Positions 1-28,942 are shown, numbered from the stretch's first letter. The stretch: 64,000 nucleotides of DNA from Amoebidium appalachense (GCA_963693365.1 CAVNZM010000010.1:8308001-8372000); one strand, 5' to 3'. Notes: generated from the sequence alone by a model not told the origin. Program-made: numbers and translations.

Positions 1-204
1 GTGTGTACCTGCTACAGTTCTGCTTCAAACCGGTTGAAGTTTAAAGTTGCATCAATATAAACTTTAAAATAAAGACTTGCTTCTAATAGCGGTGCCATAT
101 GTAGATCGTGAATGACAATGAGCACTCCCGGCCCTAAATGATCCGATGATGAAATTATTGCATTCTCTCTCTCCCCCCCCCGCTCCCCCCCCCCCCCCCC
201 TCCC
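1..204. repeat. Window edge with pyrimidine/C-rich low-complexity DNA
   Basis: About 160 bases of ordinary sequence without a recognisable coding exon run into a CT-rich and then C-rich tract from about 162. No gene signal is seen. The C tract continues into the composite repeat that follows. Confidence 0.5.
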
Positions 205-1145
<941 letters not shown>

Positions 1146-1626
1146 AAGCGGCTCGAGTGTAAGCCGAAGGAAAGAGGGTGCCATGTACATGTATACAAAT
1201 ACGCAACAGGAATGGCGCGGTTGGTACAATATACCCCCCCCCCCCCCCCTCTCCTTTATGACATTTTGCAGGCACAGTATTGATCAGCGAAGCTTATCGC
1301 TCCGAACATAGCATGAGGCACTCTCAACATCATCTCCCCCTCCCCTCCCCTCCCCCTCCCCCCCCCCCCACACACACACCCACCCCCTCCTTCCCCCTGC
1401 CACAGGAAATTTTGCACCGGGAAATTTTTGAACTGCAGGTTGATGTATAATTGAAACAGTATGTGAATTGTGGGTTTCCACTGGGTTTTTTCGTGCTCAT
1501 TGGTCGTTATAGTATATAAATATGAATAACATGTTTCTAGTAGCTGTTTTGGTTAAGGTTCTAGCATTTTTGGGCAGACAAAGAAAGTCAGCTTTGTGTC
1601 CCCCTAACCCCCCGTTACGGCGTAAA

Positions 1627-1662
<36 letters not shown>

Positions 1663-2010
1663 TGGGGGCTCAGGGGGGGAGGGCATTTATGCAACTGCAA
1701 GCTGCAGTCAACTTAGGGACAATAATCAGCAAAAAGCTGAAATCCTATGAAGAAACTCATAAGCACCTAAACAGGGCAAAAAGTATTCGGAAAAACAGTA
1801 CAGAGGCAGAACTCTATTTCGAACAAGGTTCTAGTAGCCTTTTTCTATACAGTCTAGGGAAACGATCCAGTGCAAAGAATTCCCGGTGCAAAAGTTTCCT
1901 GTCACCCCCCCCCCCCCCTTCTCTCCCCCCCAGCCCCCCGACCACCACCACCACCACCACCACCACCACACTAGCACGCATGCGCGTGCACACACGCACA
2001 CACATATGCG

Positions 2011-2041
<31 letters not shown>

Positions 2042-2114
2042 GCACAGACGCGCGCGCACGCACACGGACATGCACGCACACACGCACACACGCACACACA
2101 CGCACAAACACACA

Positions 2115-2161
<47 letters not shown>

Positions 2162-2564
2162 TGCCCCTCAATCGCATGTGTGATGTTTCTTCTTTGGTCC
2201 CAACCCCTGCACGACCCCTTTCCAAGCCCTTTCATTGCCTCTGCTAATGTGCACACTGTCGAACAAACACATCCACAAAATGTAACACAAATATCTTTAC
2301 ATTGTCAGGCATGAAAGCGGTCAGCTCTCAAGACACCTAGATTGTTAACCCCAAGATATACACATCATATATATATGCTCGCAGAGAATAAATTCTCTTT
2401 AGGCTTCTCTGTTGTTTACTCGGAACCGAAGATTCCTTGGTTTCGGAATTTGAAATAAACTTTACTTGAAACGAGATTTTGAAGAATGAGTCGAGTCGTG
2501 TGTGCGTGTGCCGCAAGTCAGGAAAGACTGTGTGTGGCACAGTGAGTACTAGTTTGTGCGGCCA

Positions 2565-2640
<76 letters not shown>

Positions 2641-2895
2641 ACGTGTTTGTGCGTGAGAGCTGTGGGCGCATGCACATACGTGCCGACGTGTGAGCGTGTG
2701 ACCGTGTGGTCGTGTGTGAGCGCCTGCATGCGTGGGTGCGTGCGTGCGTTCGTGTGTACATTTGCAAAATGCCATGCCAAACCCTCAATATGAACTCCGT
2801 TCTGCTTCTTGCCGGTGCCACTGCTCTGCTGTTGACGCCGTCTGTCCAGGCATGCAGCGACTTCCTGCTGCGCTACCCAATCACCCAAGACCCCC

Positions 2896-2928
<33 letters not shown>

Positions 2929-2929
2929 C
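1146..2929. other. Gene-free stretch with G run, CA and GT arrays
   Basis: No exon could be supported here. It holds a G run (about 1628-1661), an ACC-triplet array followed by irregular CA/CG-CA repeats (about 1940-2158), an AT-richer unique stretch (2160-2560), a perfect GT array (about 2567-2640) and a C run (about 2892-2927) leading into the next composite repeat. Open frames across the arrays encode only VC/TH/CV dipeptide runs. Confidence 0.6.
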
Positions 2930-3965
<1,036 letters not shown>

Positions 3966-4659
3966 ATTAGCTTGTATCTGAGGTAGGAGTACATGTAGGT
4001 GAGCTAACGTCACTTACGGGGTGCACCATGCGTACATGTATCGGGGCTTGCAGTTTGGTTTACTCCCGGTGGCCATATACGAAACGATTACGAGTTTTTC
4101 CTCTCTACATATATAGCATGCAACGGATAAATAGGTATGTCGCGCAAAAATATTAACGAGACAATGCTACAGTGACAGAACCAACATTTATGTACCTAAA
4201 CCTGGTGTCTGGGCATTGGAACACAAGGTTTTAATTAATAAACTATCACAAGACAGACACCACTAATATGAGCTCGTTAAAACTAGTGAAGCCACTCTAG
4301 TGACGCCAAATGGTTCCTTCGGCATTACAGTACGTGACCCAAGATCTCATATGGGGCCCTGTTCATAAGTTGTTCATTCATACCATATCACAGAGAACCA
4401 TTATTTTCCTCGGCCGGGGACTGCTACTAAGTGTGCCCGCATGCACGTAGAACGCGTGAATTTGGTGTCTGTTTATGTCCGTTTACGAACAAACATGTGT
4501 GTCATAATATGTGCGCAAGCCACTGGGTGCATGCCTGTGATTTGAGTATGCATGCCACATGCATGCCTATGTGTATGCTAGAGTGTGCCAATGTCTCTAT
4601 GTGTATGTGTGAGTGTGGTATGGATGGTGCCGGATTATAGAGGATTGTCAACAAAAGCA
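3966..4659. other. Gene-free unique DNA downstream of the RMC1-like gene
   Basis: Ordinary-complexity, AT-richer sequence between the composite repeat and the stop codon of the RMC1-like gene on the minus strand. It should contain that gene's 3' UTR. I see no clear AATAAA on the minus strand near the stop and no exon of another gene. Confidence 0.5.
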
Positions 4660-18295
<13,636 letters not shown>

Positions 18296-19043
18296 GGTGA
18301 TGGTTTGTTTATGTGCCACAAAGGGGGGATGTGCATGTGTGTTTGTGTACTAATGGACGTACAGTGTTTCTACCTGCTGGCACCCCCAGACCATGTTTAT
18401 AGTAATATAACAGCCAAACGTGAAGCCCAGCGACTCTCTCTGGCGTGACGTTAAGGCCCACTAATATAACTTGCTTTTCTTTCGATATATGGATAATGAA
18501 TATTTTGTTTGAAGTTGTGGGTGTGCCGGCCGAAGCTTTTGTAGCCTGCAGCACGGCTCACCGGGCCTTACGTAATCTGCCCGCTGTACAGCTGTGGCTG
18601 CTGTGGCTCATGATCACAGGCTCTCAGTCAGCAGTCACAGCCAGAGGCCCTCTATCGAGCAAAACTGAGGAGGCTTTCATGCATAACGTACAACTGGCGA
18701 AACACACAGTCATGACGGATCAAGGTGGGCTTGCCCAAGAGTGGGCGGACTGCACACACCTGACTATAGACACAAAGCAAATAGGGGTTGATGAAAATAT
18801 GAGTAGGTGCTCGGCAGTCTAGCAATACGTTGAGCTTTCTTTGGCAATTTGAGGGAGGTTGGGTTCAACGGAAGTTTGCTTACTTACTGCTAGGTATTGA
18901 TCGTGCAAGGGTGTCGTGGTACGTATACGGGTGGCAACAGAGAGTAGAAAAGTACATAACCCTGCCTTGTAAACAGAACTGAAAGAGTTTTTCTTCTGAA
19001 AGATGGCGCATGGCGAAACCGAGAAGTCTTAACATCTGCCACC
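18296..19043. promoter_or_regulatory. Divergent intergenic region between RMC1-like and HIT genes
   Basis: The two start codons face away from each other and are 748 bases apart, so the 5' UTRs and promoters of both genes must lie here unless an upstream non-coding exon exists. The stretch has ordinary complexity and few microsatellites, unlike its surroundings. I do not recognise a TATA box or other core element with confidence. Confidence 0.5.
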
Positions 19044-19722
19044 ATGGCCCCCCTTCTGACGTTAATCCTTGTGCTCCTGGGTCGCATAGGGTCAGAAACA
19101 CGCTGCATCTTCTGCCAGATACTTGCTAGGCAGGCACCCTCCTACACGGTCTACGAGGACAATCACGTGGTTGCCTTCCTGGACATCAACCCCGCAGCAC
19201 CCTACCACACACTGGTGGTGCCTCGAGCCCACACAGCCTCCTTCCATGAGCTCACTCCAGACCAAGCTGCACACTTGGGGCGTGCGCTACCGACCATAGC
19301 CAAGGCAGTTCAGGTATGACAAGGTTGCTCTTATACAAGTGCTCAAAAATTCCTCTCACAACGTACCGGTCCTCACAAGCCCCATACCGTAGCTACTAGC
19401 ATTGTTATTGTGTGGAGAGAACATGAGGGAAAGGCAGGAAGGGCATGAGTTACTTGTACATGCTTTCTGTGACATGTGTATGTACACGCACGCTCTAACT
19501 GTTGGTTCTCGCACCAATCCACAGGCTGCTTCACAGTGTGACGGGTACAACCTTGTGCAGAACAACGGGCACGCCGCAGGGCAGCGAGTTTTTCACGTGC
19601 ACGTGCACATCATACCCAGACATACGGGCGACCAGCTGGTCAGCTACAGAGAAAACGGCGTGCTCAAGGACAGTGCCCTTGCTAAGGCACAGAGGGACAA
19701 AATACGTGCACTAATATCGTGA
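19044..19722 (+). CDS. HIT-family (HINT-like) nucleotide hydrolase, two exons
   Basis: Exons 19044-19313 and 19525-19722 join in phase 0 (CAG|GTATGA donor, CCACAG acceptor) to give 155 residues. The start has a strong context, CCACCATGG. The conserved order of a HINT-type protein is clear: CIFCQI near residue 22, VYEDNHVVAFLDINPAAPYH, then GYNLVQNNGHAAGQ in exon 2 and the catalytic histidine triad HVHVHIIPR. Family members hydrolyse nucleoside phosphoramidates or related adenylates as homodimers. Residues 2-16 are strongly hydrophobic (PLLTLILVLL), which suggests a signal peptide or organelle-targeting leader, unusual for cytosolic HINT1. The single intron splits the domain after the first half. 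It is divergent from the RMC1-like gene and convergent with clathrin. Confidence 0.93.
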
Positions 19723-20454
19723 CTCATCAGTAAAGATCTTTGAAGAATCTCCACGCACAACAGAGGTTAGGACTGGTGTATACATACAATCAGGCCCATC
19801 CACACATACCAAGCATGCATGCGGCACATGTATACACATACCAGGAGTGCCCCACAAAACAACATCGCCATAAACACACGAACGTAGCACATGGCTGCTA
19901 GACTAAGCCTCACCTTCTAACCAGCATGGGGTGACACACATCACCACACACATTCCTAGTAGCCACTGTTGGACACCCTCACTAAACAAGACCCGCGTGT
20001 TGTGCAGCGCAACACAGTACGTAGAGCTCCCTCCAGATTTTCAGACATATGCACATGCAAGTTTAATATAGAGGTTAAATTTAAGATAAGATTATTCATG
20101 CCACCGTGTCTGTAGGTACATAGTGTACACCAATCAATATTAGGTGGCATTTTCGGAGCTCCTTTCTATATATGGTAATATTGCCATATACAGACAAAGC
20201 CAGCCATAGAAGCTATGTGATCACGTCATCATGGCGCTATAGCTATACTGCAGACGTACCTGCACATGTACATGTAAACTGTTGAGCCGTGGCCCGTGAC
20301 TGGTGTGCCCGTGGTTCCGAGCCTCTAACCTGTGACACCCATATGCAATCAATATCATATTAGAAACACTAGTCCAAGGGACCGGTGCCAAGCTAATCAA
20401 CCACACCACATGTAGGAGAAGTGCTGGAGAGGGGCCCCCGGGGTGCCCCGGGGG

Positions 20455-20560
20455 GGGGGGGGGGGGGGGGGGGAGGGAGGGAGGGTTGAGTGCGTTATAA
20501 CAGAGTTACACGAAGCACATATTCCGTGATCATGACGGACAACACAACGTCTTAGCTAAG
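20455..20560 (-). repeat. Dispersed C-tailed repeat copy
   Basis: On the reverse strand it reads GTTGTGTTGTCCGTCATGAT, then GTGCTTCGTGTAACTC, then AACGCACTCAACC and directly into a C run (the G run at about 20451-20473 on the plus strand). The order matches the family's GTGTTATCCGT, CTTCGTACTTTTTGACGCATTCAAACC and C-run landmarks. Confidence 0.55.
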
Positions 20561-20604
20561 TGCAAACCACACGCGGTGTGTGTGTGTGTTGTGGGGGGAG
20601 GGGG

Positions 20605-20720
20605 GGGGGGGGGGGGGGGGGGGGAGTTGTTCGAATGTGTCAGAGTACGACTCACACACACAAGTACGACGGACAACATCATGCGGATTATGCAATATAA
20701 TCCAAGGCCATCCTGCCGCG
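20605..20720 (-). repeat. Dispersed C-tailed repeat copy
   Basis: On the reverse strand it reads GCATGATGTTGTCCGTCGTA, then a TGTG segment, GAGTCGTACTCTGACACATT, CGAACAACT and into a long C run. It sits about 45 bases past the first copy in the same orientation. Confidence 0.6.
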
Positions 20721-20797
20721 GACCGGGGGGAGGGGGGGGGGAGGGAAGTCACAACCAGGATATGAACAGTCGTGTGCACCAAGATAAAACGAGAGGC

Positions 20798-20803
20798 TTT
20801 ATT
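20798..20803 (-). terminator. AATAAA polyadenylation signal of the clathrin gene
   Basis: TTTATT on the plus strand reads AATAAA on the minus strand, about 190 bases beyond the clathrin stop codon at 20996-20998. Position and orientation fit a polyadenylation signal. The cleavage site itself cannot be seen. Confidence 0.55.
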
Positions 20804-20995
20804 TGAGAGTACAGCCAGGTACCAAGAAACAGTAGTTACATTTATCTTCTATCATAAGCAGCGAGCAGAAAAACCAAACAAGTTTATATGCACACCTGTC
20901 ATATATCAATCATATCACACCATCAGCACTAGAAATATACCACCCCGCCTGGGGCATGCAAAGAAAACACTAGCACACAGGCACTAAATATGCAT

Positions 20996-23900
20996 CTATT
21001 GGAACGAGGGCTGGAAACCGCCGCCGTATCCTCCACCAAACGACTGGGGAGATTGCATGCCAGGCATGCCCATGCCTCCCATGCCCATGCCACCCATCCC
21101 CGGGGCCATGCCCATGCCGGGGGCCATTCCCATGCCGGGGGCCATGCCGCCCATGCCAGGCGCCATTCCACCCATCGGTGCCATGCCGAAGCCCGGGGCA
21201 GTGAGCATGAGCTGGTTGGTCTCTGCGGGGTGAATGCTGGTCAGAACAAGTATGATACACAAGTGTGGCAATGATTTACCCCCCCCCCCCCCCCCCCGCC
21301 CCCTTTTTTTTTTTTAAACCTATCCTTCCTCACAGAGACTACTGTCTTCCACTTGGCACTGCCTATACCCCCAGGCAGGATGGTACATGTATACATGATC
21401 TTCCCTGTGCTTAGTAGTATCGTATGGTGCATGAACACAAGTCAAGTGCAGTCACTCACCGAACATCAGGGGCTGGGCCTTGTTCTCGTTCTCCGCCTCC
21501 TCCTCCTTCTTGACCAGGTGGTGCTTCTGCAAGTCGTCCACCTGCACACACACACACAGTCAGCACAGGGAACACCCCTACTAGCCACTCATGTGGCCCA
21601 CAAACAACCAACCCCAAACCACCGAGACCGTACATTGCCCACGTGTAATACGTCCGCACAGGGGGCGGGGCGGGGCGGGGAAGGGGGGGGGGGGGGGGGG
21701 GGGGGCTTGCAGAGTGCACAGACACATTCACGTCGAACAACACTGTTGAGACTTTGCGATCCAACATTCCAAAATGGGCTTATTAAAGGAAAGGGGAGGG
21801 GGCACATACCCGTGCGAGGTACTCCCGGGCAACCTGGATGAGGTAGGGCATGGCATAGTCCATGATGTTGTTGCGCCAAGCGATCTCCATCACCACGTCC
21901 GGGCGCAGCAGGTCGTAGCAGATGTACAGGCAGGCCGCAAAGCATGCATGGTGGCCCAAGCCGACAAAGAAGTTGAGCAGCGCCTCGGCTGTCTCGGCAT
22001 CCTTGCTCTCTGCTGCATACTCCATGGCATCCTACACCCCAAAACGTCAGCATGGAGCAACACGAGGCCCAGAGGTATGTGTAGTCAAATTTATCGGATA
22101 CTGAAGCAAAGGAGGGGGGTGGTGTGGTACATAATTACGAAGGGCACCCTCACAAGGTGATCTGGATTAGATAGAACAGTCAGTTGGTTGCGCACTAAGT
22201 AGAGCCCATCCAATGGGAGTTCACGTTGGGAGGGAGGGAGGGAGGGAGGGAGGGAGGGAGAGAGTGAGAGAGAGAGAGAGAGAGACGGGAGTGTGTGTGT
22301 GTGCGTTTTGGGGGGGATGTTACATACCTGGTAGAGGCTGTCCTCCTTGCACAGGCTGACGGCCTGGGCCCACCTGCCGTTCTTCTTATACATGTAGGCG
22401 GCAATCCGTCGGAACTCAATCAGCTCGTGCTTCTCAAGCTGTACACACACCCAGTCAGCACACATCGCAGCCACACATGCAGAAAGCAATACGTGTGTCT
22501 ATGGCCACAACAATGCATGTTCAAGAGGGTGGTGTAAGCGTGTATTTGTCTTCCTGACATCAATCAGACACGGTTAACTTGGGGGCAAGGTAATGCAGCT
22601 GTGGATGCTACAAAACATGCATGAACACTGATTGCGTACCTGCTGGGCCAGGGCAATGGCGTCAAAGTTGTCGAAGGAGTCGATGGAGTGGCGCAGGCTG
22701 GCAAAGTCGTTCTCGTCCACAAGCAGCTGGTTGAGGTTCTGTGCACACCAGAAGGTCAGTAGCCGACCAGTGTATATGCACCATACAGGCACAACTGTGC
22801 TGAATCTAAAAATGTGAAAGCATGCTAGTAGAGAGACGACGTATCAAGCTGTTTCTCTCTCGCTTCTGTCGCTCCACCTCCCTCTCTCCCCCCCAAGTCT
22901 ACCTCCATCAGGGCCTTCTCATACCCTTCCTCTCTCTGCCTCCCACTCCTCAGCATGTGTGTGTGTGTGTATGCGTGTGTGTACGTGTGTGTGTGTGTGT
23001 GTGTGCCCGCGCACGCTTGAGTGCACATGTGTTTGTGCATGTGCCCATGTGTGCATGTGTGCATGCGGTGTGTGTACATGTGCACACACCTCGTTGATGG
23101 CCTTGATGTTCTGCTGCTGCACCAGCTGCATGTATGGGCGGATGAGGGGCAGGTGGCCCAGCTTCTTGAACATCATCACCGTGCGCACGTGGTCGATCTT
23201 GTTGACCACCGCCGTCAGAAGCTCGTTCTGCGCCACACACCAAAGTGTCAGTCCATGACAGTCACCAATGTGTGCAAGTCTTGACATGTCTTTGACAAGG
23301 GGTCGAGAAAGCAGCAGTGGTGGCTATTATAATCATTGACGCAGGAAAGCAGGACGGCAGCAGACGGCTTGGAAAGCATGAATTTCTGAATTTAGGGACC
23401 GTGTGTGCATGCGTGTGTGGGCTTTATGCCTGTGTGTGGATAGAACACGTACCAGCAGCAGGGGGGCAACGTCGAGGTAGAACTGCAGGGCCTTGTAGAC
23501 AATCTCCGTGTTGGCGCACTTGCCCAGCGTGTCCTTGAACTGCGCATGCTCCCAGGCATCAGCGGCGTGCTTCATCATCGCCTGGAAACAAAAAAAAGCA
23601 TTAGTTTGACTCCACTCGTTGATAGAATGTGGGAAACATTTTATACATATATAGATCAAGCACAAACAGTTAAAAATAATAAAGCATAAGTCCCTTGCAT
23701 ACATGCGCATGCACACATCATCTTTTGAGCATGTGGGTGTGTGGCCATGCACGCGTTTACGGAGCCATACCAGGGCTGCATTGTCGAACTCGTCGTAGTG
23801 CACGTAGAGGAACACCAGTTCCTTCCACAGGTGCGCATCCTCGGCAGCACGCACAACCTTGGGGATGTTGACACGGGACCTGCAGCAACCACCATAAGTG

Positions 23901-25228
23901 TTCCACTCTTGAGGTGCATGCTGGCCACACTGACAAAATGCTGCATGGACACACACAGCCAAGCATTCCGTCTACACACTACTTCATACGTGCACAACCG
24001 AGTATGCCATCTACACATAACTGCTTGTGTTGTCCAGTGTAAGCAAAACTACATCTTTTCTACCACTCCTGCATTGCGATAAGTAGGGCCCCAGGGAATA
24101 TGACTGACCAGAAGAGCTTGAGGTGCTCCATCATCTTCTCGGGCTTGTGGCGGGAGTAGAGGATTGCCAGCTCCGTAAACATGCCCATGTGCGCACGCTC
24201 CAGACCAAGACCGGCCTCCAAAAGGGTGATGACCTCATTGAAGTAGCCTGCAGGATACGTGTGTGGTAATAGGTCAGTTCGAATCCGAAGCATGTATCCA
24301 TGATTGCAAACCATTAGCTAGCCCTCACTGCCAGCTGTCACCCCTAGCTCCCCCCATGTTTCGTTTTTATAACCTTCGGACTGCCTCCTAGTTTCGTAGG
24401 ATAAGCCACACATGTGCGAGGCCAATTGATGATCCCTTGCATTTCAGCATTAACTTGCATACAAACAAAAAACAATTGGGGGGGCACATACCCCTGCTGA
24501 CGTAGTAGTTGATCAGCTCCTGCAGCTCGTCGGCATGGACCACAATGTGCAGACCGGCAATCTGTCCCAGCCGGAACTCCTTGGCATCCACGCAGGCATA
24601 GCACACTGGGGAGAGGGGCGGGTCAGCAGCCATACAGGTCCTGTCCTCGTCCACCCATACGCTGGAAGCCCCACACCACGTTTGCCCATCCATGCACACA
24701 CAGGTACTGCACATGAACCTCACACATCAACCTGCCCGTGCACGTACCCTCCTTCCATGTGCGGGTGCTGTTTGCCTTGCGGGCGCTGTCGACGGCGGCC
24801 TGGAACTCGCCCAGCTTGACGAGGGTCTGGGCCAGCCGGGCAAAGTTGCTGACGTTGTTGAACAGCAGCCGCGCTGCCTGGTACATGCCCGCATCGAAGC
24901 AGCGGTCGCCAACCTGCACACACAGTGTGAGCATGAGTCCAAGGGGCAGACACGGGTCCACGCCGCATGCACGGCAGGCAGGCACGTGCAGCAGGAGCCA
25001 CACACTTACCTCCTGGATCTTGGCCAGGCAGTTGGGGCCGGAGATGAACTCCTCCAGGTCGGACAGGCGGTCGCACTTGGCATAGGCGTAGATCAGCTCG
25101 GTCTCGATGTAGGGCTCACGGGTCTTGGCCCGGGCCATGTTGAGGTAGCGCACAAGGTCCTCGAACTTGTCGGCCTGGTTGGCTGCCACAATCACCTGCA
25201 CAAACACAACAGCCATGTCAGCACACAT

Positions 25229-25281
<53 letters not shown>

Positions 25282-26920
25282 CCGGCACACATGGGGGCAG
25301 GCACGTACGTCGATGTAATTAGTGGGGTCCTGGGCCTTGATGTATGAGTCGATGGCCTCCTTGACCATGTGGTTGTCCAGCTGGGCCTTGGCCAGCAGGC
25401 TGTACACCTCAGGCTCGGCACAGCGCTCAGCAAACTCAAAGGCACGGTCCATGTCCTTGATGTGGTCAAGCAGCACCTGGATGGCACTTGTGTTGACCTC
25501 GAACTTCTTGAAGATGGCAAAGGCCTCCTCGTACAGCTCGCTGCCGATGGCAATGTTGGCAATGTCGGGCGCATCGTAGTTGTCCAGGCGGTTGACAAAG
25601 TCCATCACCTGCATGGTAAGAAAGTGCGTCAGAGGTGCAAAGAAAGCATGCAGCTGAATGATGTCTGTCAACCTCCTCCCAGGTTATACTAACGGCAGCT
25701 TTAGCTGCACATCACGTGCCTCTCTCTCTCTCTCCATCTCCCCCCTCCCCCCCCCCCTCCTCCCCCTTCTCCCTCCCCGCCCGACTTCTCTCGCCCTCCC
25801 TCCCTCCTCCCCTCAATCCCCCTATCTCTTCTCCGCCCCTTCCCTCTCTCTTCCCCCCCCCCCCTTTCCCCCTCTCTTTCTACCATACCTTTGACGTGTC
25901 AGCCTTGATAGCAGTGAGGATCAGCAGGTTCTGCAGGTTCCTGTTATCGTTGAATGCCGAGTTCTCCAGCACGATCTTCTCCAGCAGCTCGATCAGCTCG
26001 TTGGGCAGGTCGGCCGTCATGAACGCCTTGACCGTCAGACTGACGTCATCGGGGTTGTTGGTCTCGGGCAGCGCCGTCTGCACCACCTGGTCGATCACCT
26101 GCCGCCGGTACGTGTTGTTCTCGTCAAGCACCTTGGCCCACAGCTCGGGGTCCCGCCGCTTGACCAGGTAGCGCGACTGCAGAGAGCAATGTTAGAAAAC
26201 ATGCAACATACAACAACTAAAATCCACGACATTGCCTGCTGCCCTGTTCAATCTGCAGCAGTGCATATCGCCTTGCACTCATACCTTATACAGTGCCATG
26301 CAACCCACAAACGGACTCCACTAAATGCAAGGTTACACTTATCATATGCACGAGCATATACATCCCCCTCCCATATCCTCCCCCCCCCCCCCCCCCCCCC
26401 TCCCCCCCCCCCCCCCCCCCCCCCCCGCTCTCCCGTCTTCCCCGCCCCTCCCTGGTCCTTGTTGACCTTGCCCCTTCGAGCCAATGTTTCCCTCCTGCTC
26501 CCGTGCCCCACAGAACCCATTCAGCCCACACGCCACGATGGCACGAGCAAGCACGAGCACCCACCTCGCTCTTGAACAGGGAGTTCTCGTTGCACACGTT
26601 GATCAGCTCATCATCGCAGATGCCGCGCTCATAGGCCACATAGGCCAGGTGGGGGTCACGCTTCTCGCAGTACTTGCCTGCATGCCACAGTGTCAGCCCA
26701 TGCACAATGCTGATGCACACATAAGATGCTTAGGGGCATGAGAGCAGACACACATGCGTGCCATTCCTTGCTAAATGCGTGTGTGCATGCACTGAGCACG
26801 TAATAGTGTGGTGATATGTCCAGGCGTTCACTAAAAAAATGTTCAAGGGAGAATGTCGTAGCCCCGTGTGTGTGTGTGTGTGTGGGTGTGTGTGTGTGGG
26901 TGTGTGTGTGTGCGTGTGTA

Positions 26921-26958
<38 letters not shown>

Positions 26959-27840
26959 CTCGCGCGCGCGCATGTGTGTGTGTGTGCATAAGCCTGTGGG
27001 CATGCATGCACACCCTTAAATCAAGCAACACGATGTACATAATGCGGGGGGTACGTACCGACCACCCTGCTGTCGTAGTAGGGGTTCTCACGCAGGAAAC
27101 GCTCGGCATTTGCGTTCATGTCGATGTAGATCTTGGCCAGGGCATTGTGTGTGTTGGGGTCCGTGCTGCCCATGGCCACCTGCTGCTCCAGCCATGGCAG
27201 CAGCAGCTTCAGCCTGCACAAACACCCTCGTTAAAATGGTTGTAGAGCAGCACATAACATGCATGTGTAGAAAGCAGAGGGTAAAAATGTAACAGCAACC
27301 ACATCATTAGCTGTGCGTGTATGTTGTGTCCATCAGAAAAGGTATGCCACATGCATGCCACGCAAGACTACGTGCACGAGAAATGCCTCGCACGAACACA
27401 GTACACATGCAGGACGTACCTGTTGCGCTTCTCGACCTCGGCAGACAGCTCGCCAACATCAAACTGGCCACGGACCGACAGGATGAGGTTCTTGATGATG
27501 TCCTCGCTGCAGTCCACATCCAGCAGCCCACCAACAACAACAGGCAGACGGGCAGGGTTGACCTGCACAGGAAGACATGAGCAAACAGCAAACATAGACA
27601 TGGCATGCATATGCACTGGCCATGTGTCCATGGGTGTGGTCCCTGGGCGCTGGCACCCACTTGCATTCATGTAGCTACCTGTGTGCACGAGGTCATCCAG
27701 CAAACCTCCTTTAAGCTTCCTCTGCGTGCAATTGCCACACACATAGGGCGTGGGTGTGCGGGGTGGGGGGTAGGGAGTGGGGGTGGGATAGAATGTGTTG
27801 CAGTGTGTGAGTGTGTGTGTGTGTGTGTTGGGGGGGGGGT

Positions 27841-27875
<35 letters not shown>

Positions 27876-28900
27876 AGGGGGGGAGGGTCCGGTACCTTCT
27901 GGACGTAGATCTCGATGTACTTCTGCAGGTTGTTCTTGTAGAGGTACAGCACCAGGTCGTGCACAAACTCAAAGCGGTCGCACACAATGATCAGTGGCAG
28001 CTGGTCCGTCAGCCGCGACTCCTTGAGCAGGTTCTTGACACGCTCGGGGTCGAACACGTTGCTCTCACGGCAGATCCGCTCAACCTCCTTGATCTGCCCG
28101 GTCTTGATGGCGGCCTGAACAACATGGTGCATGTTAACCAGTGCAAAGAAGAACCTGTGGTATGTACGAGCAGGAAATGTTTTATTGTGCCCATCACACA
28201 CTATTAAACCAACCTCCGTACCTACCATTTTAGCGTCTGGGTGGCGAGCAGCCGAGAGCCACATTTCTCAGATGTGGCTCACCAATCAGAAGACGATAGC
28301 TTATTGCCGATGTCGACATACGAGAACATACGATTTCACGGCAAAGTATCAAGCTAAGGCCAAAACGACTGTGTGATAATTGTTAACAAATGACGTCATA
28401 CCCTCGATCGGTTGATAGGTTCGATAACTTCATAGGTGGCGCCAGGGCAATTTGGAATCTTCGATCGGATCAACCTCGATTGTGTCTAAAATGGAAGATA
28501 CGGGCCTTGGTGTAATGCCTTGACAACCCCTTGGGGGGATCCCTAATAGCCCAAAACAAAGGCTAAGTTCAGCTACTACAGGAGAATCTCGCACTCCACA
28601 AACGCAAATCTAATTGAGGTGGACCTGTAGTGAGTGACACACAGACATAGTGCACGAGCGGCAAAGAAATAAACCAAGAGTTTACCTGAATGTACTTGAA
28701 GTGCACCTCGGGGTCCTGGCTGAAGTTGACAATGTTGCCGAGGAAGTAGAACAGACCTGCACGTGTATAGTGTTAGCCACTGGTGGTGGTGGGGGGGGGG
28801 GGGGGGGGGGGGGGGGTGACACTGGTTGGTGTATAATGGTCACATCAAGCAAATATGCCTCGCTGGCCAATCCTGAGCACCAACAACAAACTGGGTTGGT

Positions 28901-28942
<42 letters not shown>

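Larger units (their letters stand above)
19723..20797. other. Convergent intergenic region with two C-tailed repeat copies
   Basis: Lies between the HIT stop and the clathrin polyadenylation signal. No exon is seen. It contains two minus-strand copies of the dispersed C-tailed repeat, listed separately. Confidence 0.55.

Noticed and set aside
20990-21274. Plus-strand frame rich in His/Ala ([14 protein letters not shown] type)
   Set aside because: It is the antisense of the last clathrin exon; its repeat is the mirror of the GMAPGMG coding minisatellite.
27368-28264. A single 298-codon minus-strand frame as its own gene
   Set aside because: It is two clathrin exons plus the intervening open intron. 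Family alignment shows the middle part (poly-Pro, Thr-His) is not clathrin.
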